Part shown: in pieces, positions 31,819-43,593 of the stretch
Layout of the letters: the number at the start of each line of letters is the position of its first letter
How positions within the stretch are numbered: position 1 is the stretch's first letter
Source: Fusarium oxysporum f. sp. lycopersici 4287
Taxonomy: Eukaryota; Ascomycota; Sordariomycetes; Hypocreales; Nectriaceae
NCBI RefSeq assembly: GCF_000149955.1
Contig: NC_030993.1
Location: 2,782,650-2,846,649 of the forward strand
Reading direction: 5' to 3'
DNA length: 64,000 bases
The notes under the pieces: generated by a model
What the model was told of the DNA's origin: nothing
The model's input: the letters and a program-made list of their open reading frames with translations, nothing else
Databases searched by the model: none
Program-made: the position numbers and the translations under genes

Positions 31819-34554
31819 TTATCCTAATGTCCAGTTGTTCATAGAGAAAGGTCCCCCTTGATCGTCAATCGTCTGAGCCGTGAACATCATGTCATCAAAG
31901 CTGATGACTCGATCCAACTGCATGAAATCCTGATCCATAAGAACGGTTGAGATGGCTGACAGCTCATCTGGTGAACTGTGCTCCACTCCGGGATTGGTAG
32001 GAGATATCTGGGGAAGGAAGCTGAGCTGGCTGCCTGGGGCTTGAGGAGGGCCAGGATTAAGAATAGATCTCTGGGGCCCGCTATCAAATGAGTTCTGCAA
32101 CGTGCCGGATGCTACTCCGGCCTGAGCTTGGCCGCTGTGCTGATTGTCGGTTTGTCCTTGGCGGAGGTAATTGGGTATCTGTGTAACAAAACCATCGGTC
32201 GAGTATCCAACGACATCTGGAGAATAATCTGGATTTTCCGCGCATTTCTTGTGAAGCGCGCGTAGTTGAGCGCTGTACTTCCCAGCCAAGGAAGAATTAG
32301 ATTTCGATTGGGACAAAGGGCCTGCCCATCTCTTAGAGAAGTCATCGAGGCTTTCGACTAAAACCCAGAACTCAGGGGCTAGATCGGTTTTGTAAAATTT
32401 CCAGTGTACTAGGGAATCATCAGTCGAAGATTATAAGGATTGGTGGGGTATCTTACCAAGCAATGCGCGAGCACTGACGAAAACACAGAAAGCGAACTGG
32501 CTATTAACAGGGTTATTTTCTGGGGTGTACTTGAGATACTTGCGTGTAATTGTTGCCGTCTCCGCTGCAGCGATCTGACATGTCTCTGCGCTATGGGCGC
32601 TAGGCATCCGTACGATACTGGTCCATTGAGGTGATGGATACGCGATCTGCTGATGCAGTAAGATCATAGAGGTATTGTGGGTGATGTGAGCCAACGTCAG
32701 GTTCGGATCCATGTTGATAATGGTTGGTCTTCGAGAAATGTTGGAGTCTTTCCATTTCTGGGGTAGGAACATCTTCCAGCTGCCATAAATGTCAGTCAAT
32801 GTCTCTAACTTAAAAACCGAGGACGTACTGGACAAGGCGTAGGTCCAGCTCTTTAAACCTGGTAAGCCAATTCCCGACCTCTTGACGATCCCTGAAGTTG
32901 ATTCTCTGTTGGAGAAAGTACGTAGTAACCCGGCTCAAAGACTCAGTCGCCTCGATGCAATAAGCGAACGCCCCGACAGTTGTCATATCCACGGTGTCGT
33001 TGCCCTTGGGTGCTGTCGTGCTCGTCGATGGCGTCTCAGGCGGTGCTTCCGCGACTTGATCAGGACTTGGGTAGTGCGCTGGAAGGAATACGATCGAGTT
33101 CCCCATCTTTGCGGCTGAGCGATCCCAGATACCAAAGTAGGGAGTGAGGACTGTTTCTTCTTTATGCCAAAGACCTCCGTCGGCTGGCAATCGCCTGCGC
33201 ACATCGTCGGATGTCAAACTGGTGTTCCATCTGAGCTTGTAAGTATGAACCAACTACTTTTCGGCTTGTGTCATCTTACCCAGTCATCACAGAGCAAAGC
33301 CTAAGCGGTCAGCTGGTGCCTGTAATCATCAGATGGTGTAAGCCTACCTGTCGAGGTTGAAGATGCTCCAGAATACTCTCCTCCGCTCCTCCTCTTGAGT
33401 CCAGTTCTGCGATGGTGACAAAGAGGTTAAGGGCTTTAGCAAAGGTCCCTGTTGTCGGTCGTCTGTTTCAACACTGAGCTGGAGATACTCAACAGTCCTT
33501 GTAAGTGAGCCTATGATAGGCCAAGCTCTGGACATGTCTCCATTACCCATCTGGAAAAGCCCATAGTTAGTCGTGCTTCCCAATAAACACAGCGTACTTA
33601 CATCTGTAAAGGCTATGATGCTCAGGGCTTGTAGGTTCTCGACTGACATGCCGTCCATAGCTGATAAAAGCACTATGCTTCTGGATCTCGAGGTCCATGC
33701 CTCTAGCTCCTTTTCAGATATCTTTCCATTCTCAGTATCGACAAAGCGAATGGCAGCGACTACTATTGCATGCAGTAGCACAGTGAGGCAGGGCAGTTGC
33801 TCATGACTGTAGAAGCGACCCCTGAACCGTGTCTCATGAAGTATGGGTATCCATGGCTGAACCAGGATGAAGTACGCATTGATGACTTCTTCTAGGAGCT
33901 CGGCAGGGGGCAACTGGCTCGAAGTGCTTCCTAACTCGTTGAGCTGGCTGGCTAGCTCTATGTTCGGGTTGCCGCAGCTGTCCACTCTTCGTCTCTTTCG
34001 CGGTTGATGTTGGAGATCGTTCGGGGATGACAGAGCTACAGATCCTGGCGTCGCGTGTTGTGTTTGGGCTGTTGATGAGTGAGCGGGCGGCAATGATAAC
34101 GAGCCCGCCGAGTTGTGAACTAAGCCTCGAAGTTCCTGAATGAGACTTGAGAAGGCTCCAATAATTTGTGAAGACTCAGATGAAAGAGCTGGATTGCCGG
34201 GTTGCGCGTTGTCGAATACTGTGTTCTCCAGAGCCTCTGATCTTGGTCAGTTGGGAGTGGAATTATCACCGTTCTACGTACCAACTCGACGGTTCAAGCC
34301 TTCTATGACCCCAGTTTTGATCCCCGGTTTGTTCTTTTTCGTGTCGTATACACAAGGCGAGTCTACACAAGTCAGTCACTATATCTCATCCTTCGACGCC
34401 TCGACATACCCAATCTTTGACAATGATTACACATTGGCTTGTCTCTGGAACAGCGGAGCTTTCGCCGCCGACATCCTTGACACGAAGGGACTTCGGGGTC
34501 TCCAGCGGCTGACCCATTGCCAGCTCCACCTAACTGCACAGTCTGATGGTCCAT
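31819..34554 (-). CDS. Zn2Cys6 transcription factor of the GH88/DUF2264 locus
   Basis: Eight exons (34410-34554, 34282-34362, 33602-34236, 33348-33550, 33280-33300, 32829-33230, 32457-32779, 31819-32408) join to exactly 799 aa with introns of 45-51 nt. The zinc cluster is [21 protein letters not shown], split by the first intron before the last cysteine (CQRL-DSPCVYD). A linker with NRRVEALENTV follows, then the fungal-specific domain ([37 protein letters not shown]) and a Gln/Pro/Asn-rich tail. One exon is only 21 nt. It starts 411 bp from the oppositely oriented DUF2264 gene and ends 80 bp from the GH88 gene, so it probably controls both. Confidence 0.9.
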
Positions 34555-34965
34555 TTTGCTTGTGATTGTATGGCTATAGAGTTCGCCCGCTGCCCGAGGG
34601 ATCGCATAGTTTATGTAATAACGAGAGAGTTCGGAGAAGAGGAGGCGTTCGTGTGTCGATCCTTGACCAAAAACAAGCTCTGGATTGTTACCCCATGGGG
34701 ATGGTGTTGTAAGCGAGCCAATGGTTGGAGGTCACCATCAGCTGATGATAGCTTCGGACGTGAATGGGCCGACGCCCGAGGCTGGAGCTGATCAATTGTC
34801 GAGAGCTCGTTTCTATCGTGTCGTGAGTCAAAAGTGCTGTTGGCGGTGATTAAGTTCAAGATTCTGTAAACTTGGTTATAATTGTTGAGCCTGTTTAATC
34901 TCTCAGTTTGTGTTACTCAGAGTCAAGAATTTCTCATTTTCCAACCTCGCCCGAGTTACACTAAA
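34555..34965. promoter_or_regulatory. shared divergent promoter, regulator / DUF2264
   Basis: A 411-bp interval between start codons. It contains CGG-N11-CCG at 34755-34771, the geometry of a Gal4-type Zn2Cys6 site, near the middle of the interval. Confidence 0.5.
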
Positions 34966-37200
34966 ATGCCGCCGCTGCCAGGGTTCTCCGACAATCCCTT
35001 CCAAAGCCGAGATGACTTCATTGAAGCCATAATTGCGTTGATTAGTCCTCTAAAACAACATTTCTCACCTGAAAAATCTCGCGTTCGTATTCCAGTTGCG
35101 ACAGGTGCACATTTCGATGAGTCGGCGGCACAATTAGAAGGCTTTGCAAGGCCGCTATGGGCCATAGCGCCATTGCTTTTCGGATACGACTCTATCGCCA
35201 ACAAAGACCTGGCAGCACGCGTAGATGAGCTAGTTCAGCCATGGGTCGACGGCTTCATCACAGGAACCGACCCACATAATCCAGAGTATTGGGGTGCCAT
35301 GAACGATATGGATCAAAGAATGGTGGAAGCAGAAATGCTAGCGTTTGCTCTCATAGCAGCACCGAAGCGTTTCTATGAGCCATTGAACGAAGACCAGAAG
35401 AAGAACTTGAAGAACTGGTTGAACTCGATTCGCGGCAAGAAAATGCCTCCGACAAATTGGCGCTGGTTTCGAGTCTTCTGTAACCTTGCTTTAGTAAAGA
35501 CTTGCGGTGTCCCTTTCTCGCAAGTCAAGGAAGAGATGGATGCAGATCTTGAGCTGCTGGATAGCTTCTACATTGGAGATGGCTGGTCAGCGGATGGCCC
35601 TTGGCAGACAGTCGAGCAAGCGAGACAAGAACAGGAGCTGGCTGAGAAGACTGGACGGCGAGATACGGTCGGAACAGGACGACAAGCAGACTACTATTCT
35701 GGCAGTTTCGCCATTCAATTCTCACAGGTACTGTACTCAAAGTTCGCCGCTGATTTGGATGAATCGAGATGCGAGATGTATCAACAACGAGCCAGGGACT
35801 TCGGAACTCAGATCTGGAGATACTTCGACTCTCAGGGTAACCAATGTCACAGGCATAAACAGAGTTCACATTAAGCTAACAACAAACAGGTTCATCAATT
35901 CCTTTCGGTAGGTCCCTCACGTACAGGTTTGCCTGTGGAGGTTTCTTTGGCGCGCTGGCGTTTGCCAAGGTGCCTAACATGCCTAAGCCGCTTGACTCAC
36001 CAGGAGCAATCAGGGGGTTCCTAGCTCGACATCTGAGGTGGTGGGCACAGAATTCTACTGACATCTTCTCAACTGATGGCACTCTTACAATTGGATGGCT
36101 GTATCCGTAAGTTGATCATGGTACTTCGTGGAGGTGTCACTAACGGCGACAGAAACATGTACATGGCCGAAGACTACAACTCTCCGCAGTCCGTATATTG
36201 GTGCCTCAAAACGCTTATAGCTGTTGGCTTGAGTGCCGACGACGAATTCTGGAACTCTGAGCCACTTTCGTATCCGCCCTTCGAACCCCCTACACAAGTC
36301 GTCCGAGCTCCTCAGCAAATCCTGTGCAATCACCCGCGAGGCAATCACCACTTCATGCTAACTCCCGGACAATTCGTTGCTTGGCCGATGAAAGCCAATC
36401 AAGCCAAGTACTGCAAGTTTGCCTATTCTTCAGCCTTCGGATTCTCCGTTCCAACAGGCCCTCTGATCCAACAGATTGCACCGGACAACCAACTGGCGCT
36501 GAGCCGAGACGGCGGAGAGACTTGGGCGGTTAAGTGGAAGTGCGATGAAGTCAAGTTTGGCACCCTGATGACAAAGACGGGTAACCAGAGCGTGGCGAGT
36601 GTTTCCATTGCAAGCGTAAGATGGTATCCTTGGGGCGATCGAGCCGTGGCTGTCGATACGATCCTGGTCCCACCGACCGAACAATGGCCGGATTGGCATG
36701 TAAGAATGCACCGATACGATGCCAGAAGCCTATTGAGTCGCTTCGCGTCGTTGAAGGGGGTTTCGCTATAAATGGGCCGTAAGCACGCTGATGGGATGAA
36801 CTTGCCAACTCTTCCAGTACCCGATGGAGTCGTGCCTGGCAGTTTCGAGGGAAACTTCTCCGATGAACGATCCACAATCGTCTCGTCTAAAGCTGGCTCC
36901 AGTGGAATTCTAACCGAAGCTCTTTTCGATAGACAAAGGGTTGATGTGGAAAGCTTCGCGCTGAAGCCGGACTCCAACACGAACATCGTTTGCCAGCGAA
37001 CATTGATCCCTGTTGCATCCGTAGGCATCATAGGAAAAATAGAGCCGAGTCAGGAAGTTTGGTTGAAGAGTTCGGTTTTCGCTGTTTCGTCCAATGTTGG
37101 CGAGGGACGACAGGGTGATGCGGCGAGTCTCAAGGAGAGATGGTCTCGATGTCCGACCATTGAGGTAGAGAGCTTCGAACAGATCTTACACAATATGTAA
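34966..37200 (+). CDS. DUF2264 family protein, two compensating indels
   Basis: Three exons (34966-35836, 35890-36106, 36153-37200) encode about 710 residues. DUF2264 landmarks are clear: [70 protein letters not shown] ([12 protein letters not shown]), [29 protein letters not shown] and YWCLK. Near 36740-36780 the frame reads [13 protein letters not shown] then TAA (36769-36771), while another frame reads [11 protein letters not shown]. The original frame resumes as [10 protein letters not shown]. Two opposite single-base indels explain this. The family is an alpha/alpha-toroid type often found with polysaccharide or glycoside degradation genes; its reaction is not established to my knowledge. 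The ATG chosen is the first after the pyrimidine-rich leader. Confidence 0.88.
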
Positions 37201-37295
37201 TACTAGATAGCAAGTAATATGACAGTATTCAAATGGACCTCGAGGTTATGCTTTGGATGTTTTAAATGTGCCATGAGTTTGTCTAGAACACCTTA

Positions 37296-38503
37296 TCAGG
37301 GCTCGCCATCAAAACGTCCTTGGAATATCCTATTTCTCCTCTCCAGTGCTCGGTCTGCAGCGTTGCCCTTGTCACTGTGAGTGAGATAATCCAGTTTATT
37401 CCACACGTCCCTCAGTCTTTGATCATATGCATCTTCGCGAAGCTCTGAGCGATCCCATATATCCTTGTATATCCCTGTTTCCTGGGGAGACTCTTCCGGG
37501 TCGATGCGGTAATCGTTCTTCTCGTTAGGCAGAATTGGTAGGGGACTATGGTCTGGCACTTCAGCAGTTAGAAACTTGAGTAGCTGTAGCCTTTTCTCAG
37601 AGGTCAAGCGACAGATTCTATATGTTACGTTTTCCCTATCAGGATGAACGTATACAGCATTCTGGTCCACGTCAGATTCTGGTATTGGCTGGCGCCGGTC
37701 GAATAAGACGACACCACCAAGAATTCGGGATTCAGCTCAATACCCAACCATGTCTGCTACCCCGTTAGGATATCTGTCGTGACTTAAATACCAATGGCGA
37801 AAGAACATCGTAGGTTCAGGCCCATTTGGGCAATGTGCCCACCAGATCTTGTCGGGCTTTGGTGGTGCCCATTCAATGACGCCATCGTTCTTGTGAAGGC
37901 CCTCATTAAGAATGAAGAGAATCACGGCGATTTGATGGACTGATATCGCGATTATCTCGATGAGACGTATATCAAAAATGACCGTGACCCTGGAGAAGCA
38001 GCCTGGAATGCGAACAGAAGCTAACACACGGCATTTAGTTATTAATATAGACTCAAGACTATACGGGAATCTATGCTCACTCTTGAGTCAAACTTAAGTA
38101 TATTAGGGTAAAACGTGCTGCGAAACCCTCGTGTGCTGTCCAAAATCCCATCGCAAAGCTTGTCGTGGCAATGATTGATAGGATGATCACGGTGAGGCAT
38201 TCCGCCTCTTGATTCAAAAGCAACCTCGCCCAGAGGTAATCCATCAATGATTTGAGCATATGTTATCTCTGCAATGTCTGTATCAAGAATCCGGGCAATC
38301 GCACTCGTTACGGTATCTTGATGGGCCTGATCCAAATTATGTATCGCGAGTTGCCTGAGACCGGCGCCAGTCTGGCTGCCGCTCACGCCCAAGAAGAGTG
38401 ATGATCTGTTCGTTGGTTGAAACGACATCTGAGCTGATGAATTAATATTTCTGCAGCTCGACCTCGAGAAAATAAGGAGTTCAGTGTCATGAAAGGAAGC
38501 CAT
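37296..38503 (-). pseudogene. hypothetical fungal membrane-associated protein, decayed
   Basis: Minus-strand pieces fit one gene. The first is a start region at 38503 (SGSQTGAGLRQLAIHNLDQA, DTDIAEITYAQIIDGL). A frame switch leads to IATTSFAMGFWTAHEGFAA-RFTLIYLSLTQE. Next is a hydrophobic stretch with VHQIAVILFILNEGL and HWYLSHDRYPNGVADMVGY. A TGA follows at 37737-37739, where a tryptophan codon (GYWAE) is expected. The last piece is SRILGGVVLFDR and VYVHPDRENVTYRICRLTS, to the stop at 37296. The TGA fits a TGG change by one G-to-A transition. With a stop and at least one frame change the gene is probably inactive. From memory, similar hypotheticals exist in Fusarium. No function is known. Confidence 0.55.
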
Positions 38504-38920
38504 TTGTAAGTGGAGTTGGATGGCGCCAACCCCTGGTACTAAATCTGGATGTTAGGTGACTTAAGCGCCCGTCTTTGCATTTACCCGACGACTAAGTGAC
38601 TTGATGGGCCACCAAGACCAGGGACATGTCACTTTGCTTAGCCTTCCATTGGCATCGGAACGTTGGGTCAGCATGCAAGATATTCGGCTGGGAAAGGACC
38701 ATGGGACCTCTGGATCGTGTTACGGACGTATGGGGTAGTTAAAAATTGCACGCCGCGTTGGTTTCGGTATCTTCTTCGTCTTCATGCTGATTTTGGCTAA
38801 AGTGTCCTGATTCTATGTATTGTTGGCTACTTGAAATAAGCAGGCTGTGTCTAGTTGATTTTCATTTGATATGGGGGTTAAAGTAGGGTTTGGTTTCAGC
38901 AGCAAAGTGTCGAGTTGACC
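38504..38920. other. intergenic, 0.4 kb
   Basis: Upstream region of the decayed gene and 3' flank of the Dabb gene. Nothing else was seen. Confidence 0.5.
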
Positions 38921-39360
38921 CTAGTAGACGCCATTCGTAAAGTCAACCACAATCGCTTTCTCAAGAAGACCACCCACATTAGCTATGAAGGTCTGATGAG
39001 CTGGGTCAGTCTTGACGTAGTAGTCACGATCCTCTGCCGACTCAAAGGTTGCAACGAACCCATGGGTTATCTCGTTCTACTGGTTGTCAGCACCAGATTC
39101 ACGCAAGGATGGTCTGGTAGCAATACCTGCATGCCCTCAGGCGAGTTATCCTTGCCACCTTGCAATGATAAAATGTATGGCTTGTTGCTCGTAGGATGGA
39201 TGCATTGTTCTTTCAGTTGAAGGAAATCATCACATGTCTAGCGCAGTCGGTTTGTCAGTCAATTGGCCAATGAGCCTTTGTTTGTGTCATGTACTTTTCT
39301 TATATCTTTTTGGTCGACATCGTCTTTGAACTGAAAGAGTACAGTGTGAGTGATCGACAT
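38921..39360 (-). CDS. stress-responsive dimeric alpha/beta-barrel (Dabb) domain protein
   Basis: Three short exons (39295-39360, 39127-39237, 38921-39076) join at perfect GT-AG introns of 57 and 50 nt into a 110-residue protein. It begins MSITHTVLFQFKDDVD, a typical Dabb opening strand, continues with HPTSNKPYILSLQGGKDNSPEG and ends HGFVATFESAEDRDYYV...PAHQTFI and VVDFTNGVY. These match the Dabb fold, in which dimers form an open barrel. Relatives are small stress-induced proteins or cyclases/isomerases of polyketide-like substrates. The exons are too short to stand out as one open frame, so the gene is easily missed. It appears intact. Confidence 0.9.
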
Positions 39361-39716
39361 GTTTGCGCTGCCAGCTTTGATATGTGGAAGTAATGTTTGG
39401 TATGGTGCGGAGTATTCTGAGAATTATAGATCAAGACGTCACAGATAGGACAACAGTGGGAACCCAAGACGCCATGTTTTCGAAGCTTATTGGTCAAATA
39501 CATCCTTTACGCTTCACATCACGTGGGGCATTTATGTAAGACCATCTCTGGTACCATCTGTCTCTTACTTTTCTACTATGGTTAAAATGAAGGTCAGTTT
39601 TGATAAAAGAAAGAGAAATCCCATTGGTTACATTTCCTCAGCTTGATACTCTTCGCTACCAAGGCGTCGATGACTCCATTTCTCTATATGAACAGTAACA
39701 GGGACGAGATATGCTC
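39361..39716. other. intergenic, 0.36 kb
   Basis: Promoter of the Dabb gene and 3' flank of the BTB-like gene. No element was recognised. Confidence 0.5.
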
Positions 39717-40352
39717 TCAGACCCCGCTCTCATTGAGACTAGGCTCGTCAGCCAGAGACATCACCAATCGAGCCATGTCCTGACGAAGACTCTCATGATT
39801 TGAGAGCTGAGGGTTGCTGCACATCCAGGCGGCCTTCGGTGTCACGGGCTCACCATACATCAGCTTGAGACAGAGGACGTCTGTGGGTTTGATGTGCTCG
39901 GCAAACTTGGGCATGTCGTCCGCGACCAGTCCCGCGAGTGCATCAAGTTCGAACTCGATCGCAAAGTCGTAAATAGCGACGGCGCGGGTACAGAAGTTGG
40001 TTGACTTACAAATGCAACGGCACTGGCCAGTGTGGAGGTTGTAGAACCTGCCATTGCGCAGGAATACAGCGGCGATGTCGATGATGCATGAGCAACGTCC
40101 GGAATCAAGGCTTCGGGTCCTAGAGCGACTGGTTCTGGTGAAGTGTTCCTCAAAGGCTGGGTACTTCAAGACATGTGAAGCGGGTATTTCGATTGCCTCG
40201 TTCTTGTTGTTGAAGATCTTGTAACGCCTAGAGCTTGAAAGCAGTCAACTACCAATCATAACATGGTCCCGCCACCAGGTAGGGATCTTGATATGTACTT
40301 ACGAAACGTTGCTCAGGTCCGACATACTGCGGGTATAGTCTCCCGGGCCCAT
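39717..40352 (-). CDS. BTB/POZ-like protein
   Basis: Two exons (40303-40352 and 39717-40227) with a 75-nt intron give 186 aa from ATG 40352, or 177 aa from the in-frame ATG at 40325. The N-terminal RYKIFNNKNEAIEIPASHVL is followed by KYPAFEEHF and CIIDIAAVFLRNGRFYNL. The C-terminal half AVAIYDFAIEFELDALAGL-VADDMPKF resembles the segment after the BTB core in fungal BTB proteins (V.vY..A..Y.L..L..lA). BTB proteins often dimerise or act as adaptors for Cul3 ubiquitin ligases. The BTB core itself is divergent, so the assignment is moderate. It is one of four such genes in this window. Confidence 0.6.
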
Positions 40353-41621
40353 AGCGATGTGCGAATAAGCTATGGGACTTGCGTGCTCAACCCCCTGTCG
40401 AGTTGAACTAGGCTTGGTAATGGCTCCGCTTTGCCTGGCGGGTGTACTATATCTTGTATGAAGACGATAAAGAGCTGGGTTAACGTTACTTAGAAGGCCT
40501 GACGAAGTTGAATTTGGTTGTGTGACGCGCTTCCTTGTTGTAAGAGAATCGAGCTTGAGAAGATGGAAAACAAAAGAAAAGTGGGTTCACTCTGAGATTC
40601 CAACAATATCAAGTCGGACTCACAGCACTTCATGGTGCGCCATTCTATTAGTGGGGCTTGTCCAGGAAGGGGAAACGAATCCTACCTTTCTGCGTCTGAG
40701 TATTACTGATATCAAAGCCCCAGCTCTCGGTTAGTCTTGTCCTCAACTTTGCTCGTCTCTTCGCCGACCCCCACGAATATAACGCAGAGGAAGTGGTGCT
40801 GCCATCTTGGACGCCACTATCCGGCCAGTACCAGGAATTATGCAGCTAAAAGTCGGATATAGAGAACGGAAAACAGGTCTAGACCATCTACTGCGGAACC
40901 ATCTGTTACTGGGGTTGACTCAAGTCAGGATGAGTAGGATTCTGCAAGAGTATCTCACTAATTCTGTCTTGAACGCTTCATATTCTTTTCCTGGTGCCCA
41001 TCTTTTGTTTATAAGCTGACAGTTCAAATAATGGTTTTGTTGTTCATTTCAAATAGTATAAATCTCGCAGCCCCTGTCGATATCCCAGTAACTTGGCCAC
41101 TTAACACTCAAACACAACCGACGACTGAATTCCCAAATACCTTAAATATCTGAGATCAGACAGGTTATTGACATATCCCACTTCGGGTCCGAGTTTATTT
41201 TGCGCCATGGTCAAAGATAAGGGGCCGAGGCCGCTATTACCGTCTAAAGCCAAAGGTGTCATCAACCCCAGAATCACGCAACACCCACCATATAGCACGT
41301 CCCGACGTCGGCCAACCAGCCCTACCAGAAAAGAAGACTCGAATAATCGCTACGACTGTTTATCGATTAAATCGGTCCATAGTTTTATTCACTTCGGCCA
41401 AGTTGGGTAGCAGCGATAACGACCGTGGACCCCATCTCAATTGACGCGATCGCTAGCAACAATGACTGCATACCCACCATGCGAGACGCGACGTATAAAA
41501 AAGAAGTGCAGATCTCGCCAAGTATGAGGTCTCTTCTCAGTAACCTTTTTGTGTCTGTCTTGATCCCAAGCCACGCTGCGCCAAGTAACAACGGGTGCCT
41601 GCCAAGCAAACGCTATCAGAA
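40353..41621. promoter_or_regulatory. intergenic, 1.27 kb, with permease promoter
   Basis: No supported gene. A TATA-like TATAAAA lies at 41494-41500, about 125 nt before the permease ATG. Confidence 0.5.
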
Positions 41622-43593
41622 ATGGCTGAAGCTAAACAGACGACTGCTGTTACGGTCGATGATGGTCGATACGATCGAGATACCGATAACTCAGCGACTG
41701 ACTACGAAGAGAGCGAAAAGAGCGGCAAGTCCTGGAAGAGCTACGTCTGGGATACATGGGAGTTGCCCAAGGAGCAGCGATGGCTTCTTTTCAAGGTTGA
41801 CGCTTTTGTCTTGACGTTTGCTTCCATTGGGTACTTCCTCAAGAACATTGATCAAACAAACGTCAACAATGCGTTTCTGAGTGGAATGAAGGAGGAGCTC
41901 AATATGTATGGCAATGAACTTGTTACTAGTAAGTCGCCCAGCCAGGAGCTTCACCAATCCGACTAACATTCAACAGGCACATCAATCTGGACCGTGGGTT
42001 ATGTCGTCGGTCAAATTCCTTCCAACTTACTTCTCACTCGTGTATCGCCGCGCTGGGTTATCCCGTCACTGGAAGTAGGTTGGGGCATTGCGACTATCTG
42101 CACTTCAGCTGTGCACTCATACAAGGCTTTGTACGCTCTGCGATTCCTCGTTGGTCTTTTCGAGTAAGTGAATACACTCACATTACAGCCTTCGGGACTC
42201 AATTGACTAATATGACTCCAGATCCGGCTTCTATCCTGGTATTCACTATATGCTCGGCTCTTGGTATACCCCTCGCGAGATCGGAAAGCGCGCCATGATC
42301 TTCTGGCTGGCTGGTAGCATTGGTAACATGTTCAGTGGCTTCCTGCAGGCAGCTGCTTACACAAACTTGAATGGTGTCCATGGTCATGCAGGCTGTAAGT
42401 CCTCTCTCCGCCTTCGATAAGTAGCGCTGACCAAGGCAAAGGGCGCTGGCTCTTCATCATCGACGGCATCATCACTCTTCCCCTCGCGGTGGCAGGCTAC
42501 TTCTTCTTCCCTAACCTTCCCCAAGACGGTGTCAAAACTTGGTGGACTACGCAAAGGGAGCATGAGATCTCCATTGAACGAATGAACGCCATCGGGCGAG
42601 CTGGAAAGGAGAAGTGGACAAAGGCGAAGCTCAAATCTATTCTCCTGAGTTGGCACACATACTTCCTCCGTAAGACACCAGCTGCTACGAGCGTTGTTTC
42701 TCTTACTAAACTGTGACATAGCTATGATCTACGTCCTCTGGAACAACGCATACCCTCAGCCCGCAATGGGATATTGGCTCAAGAGCTTCAACGCCGATCC
42801 TCCCCCTGTACCCGGCACCTCGTATTCCGTCGCTCAGATCAACAACTTGCCTCTACCATCTACTGCAATCTTTATCGTTATGGCTCTATTCTGGGGCTGG
42901 CTTTCCGATGGGCCCATGAAGGGTCTGCGATGGCCTTTCATCTACGCTGGTGCCATAATCGCTGTAAGCTAACTACCACCTCGGCGTATAAAACAAACAA
43001 GGACTGAACCCTTCAATAGATGGCCTTCAACATCGCCCTTCTCAAGATGCCCCTTTACGGAAATAACAGAGACCGAACTCTTGTTTACTGGTTTGCCAAC
43101 ATTGGTGTAAGTCTTATATACCTGGCCTAGCGGAGATAAGCAGAAGTGCTCACAAACCCCTTAGAACGGTGCCGGTCCCCTCATTCTCAGCTGGATCAAC
43201 GAGATCTGCTCCGCTGATACCGAAAAGCGAGCCTTACTAGTAGCTGCGGCTAACGACTTCGCCTATGTGGTCCAAGCTGTGGCTCCCAACTTTGTCTGGA
43301 AGACTACCGATTTCCCTAGGGCTGCAAAGGGTTATACATGGTCCACTGTTCTCAACGCTCTGCTGAGTAAGTCGCCCGAGACCCTGATCGATCAACTGGT
43401 TTACGCAATACTAACTTACTCATCAGTCGTCTGGACTGCCGTTGTTCAGTTACTTCTGGCCTGGGATAGGAAGCGGCAAGCCAAGGCTCGGGAAGTGATA
43501 TCAGAAGACTCAGAGGCCAATTCTCAAGAAGAATCACACGATGATGGGAAGACTTCGGAGTATCCTGCGGAAAAGAAGACGGATCTTAGCTAG
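41622..43593 (+). CDS. MFS permease, Dal5/anion:cation symporter family
   Basis: Eight exons join without a break into 530 aa (exon starts 41622, 41977, 42222, 42442, 42722, 43020, 43165, 43427; introns 47-60 nt). The soluble N-terminus is followed by LLFKVDAFVLTFASIGYF-LKNIDQTNVNNAF, the hallmark first helix of the allantoate-permease family, then TSIWTVGYVVGQIPSNLLL, FLVGLFESGFYPGIHYMLG and FWLAGSIGNMFSGFL. The second half has the cytosolic loop and helices to VVQLLLAWDR and ends in a charged tail. Relatives carry allantoate, nicotinate, pantothenate, biotin precursors or dipeptides with protons at the plasma membrane. The exact substrate cannot be read. The seven introns all preserve frame, so the gene appears functional. 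Confidence 0.93.

Noticed and set aside
36423..37031. 202-codon minus-strand frame over the DUF2264 C-terminus
   Set aside because: Antisense to recognised DUF2264 sequence.
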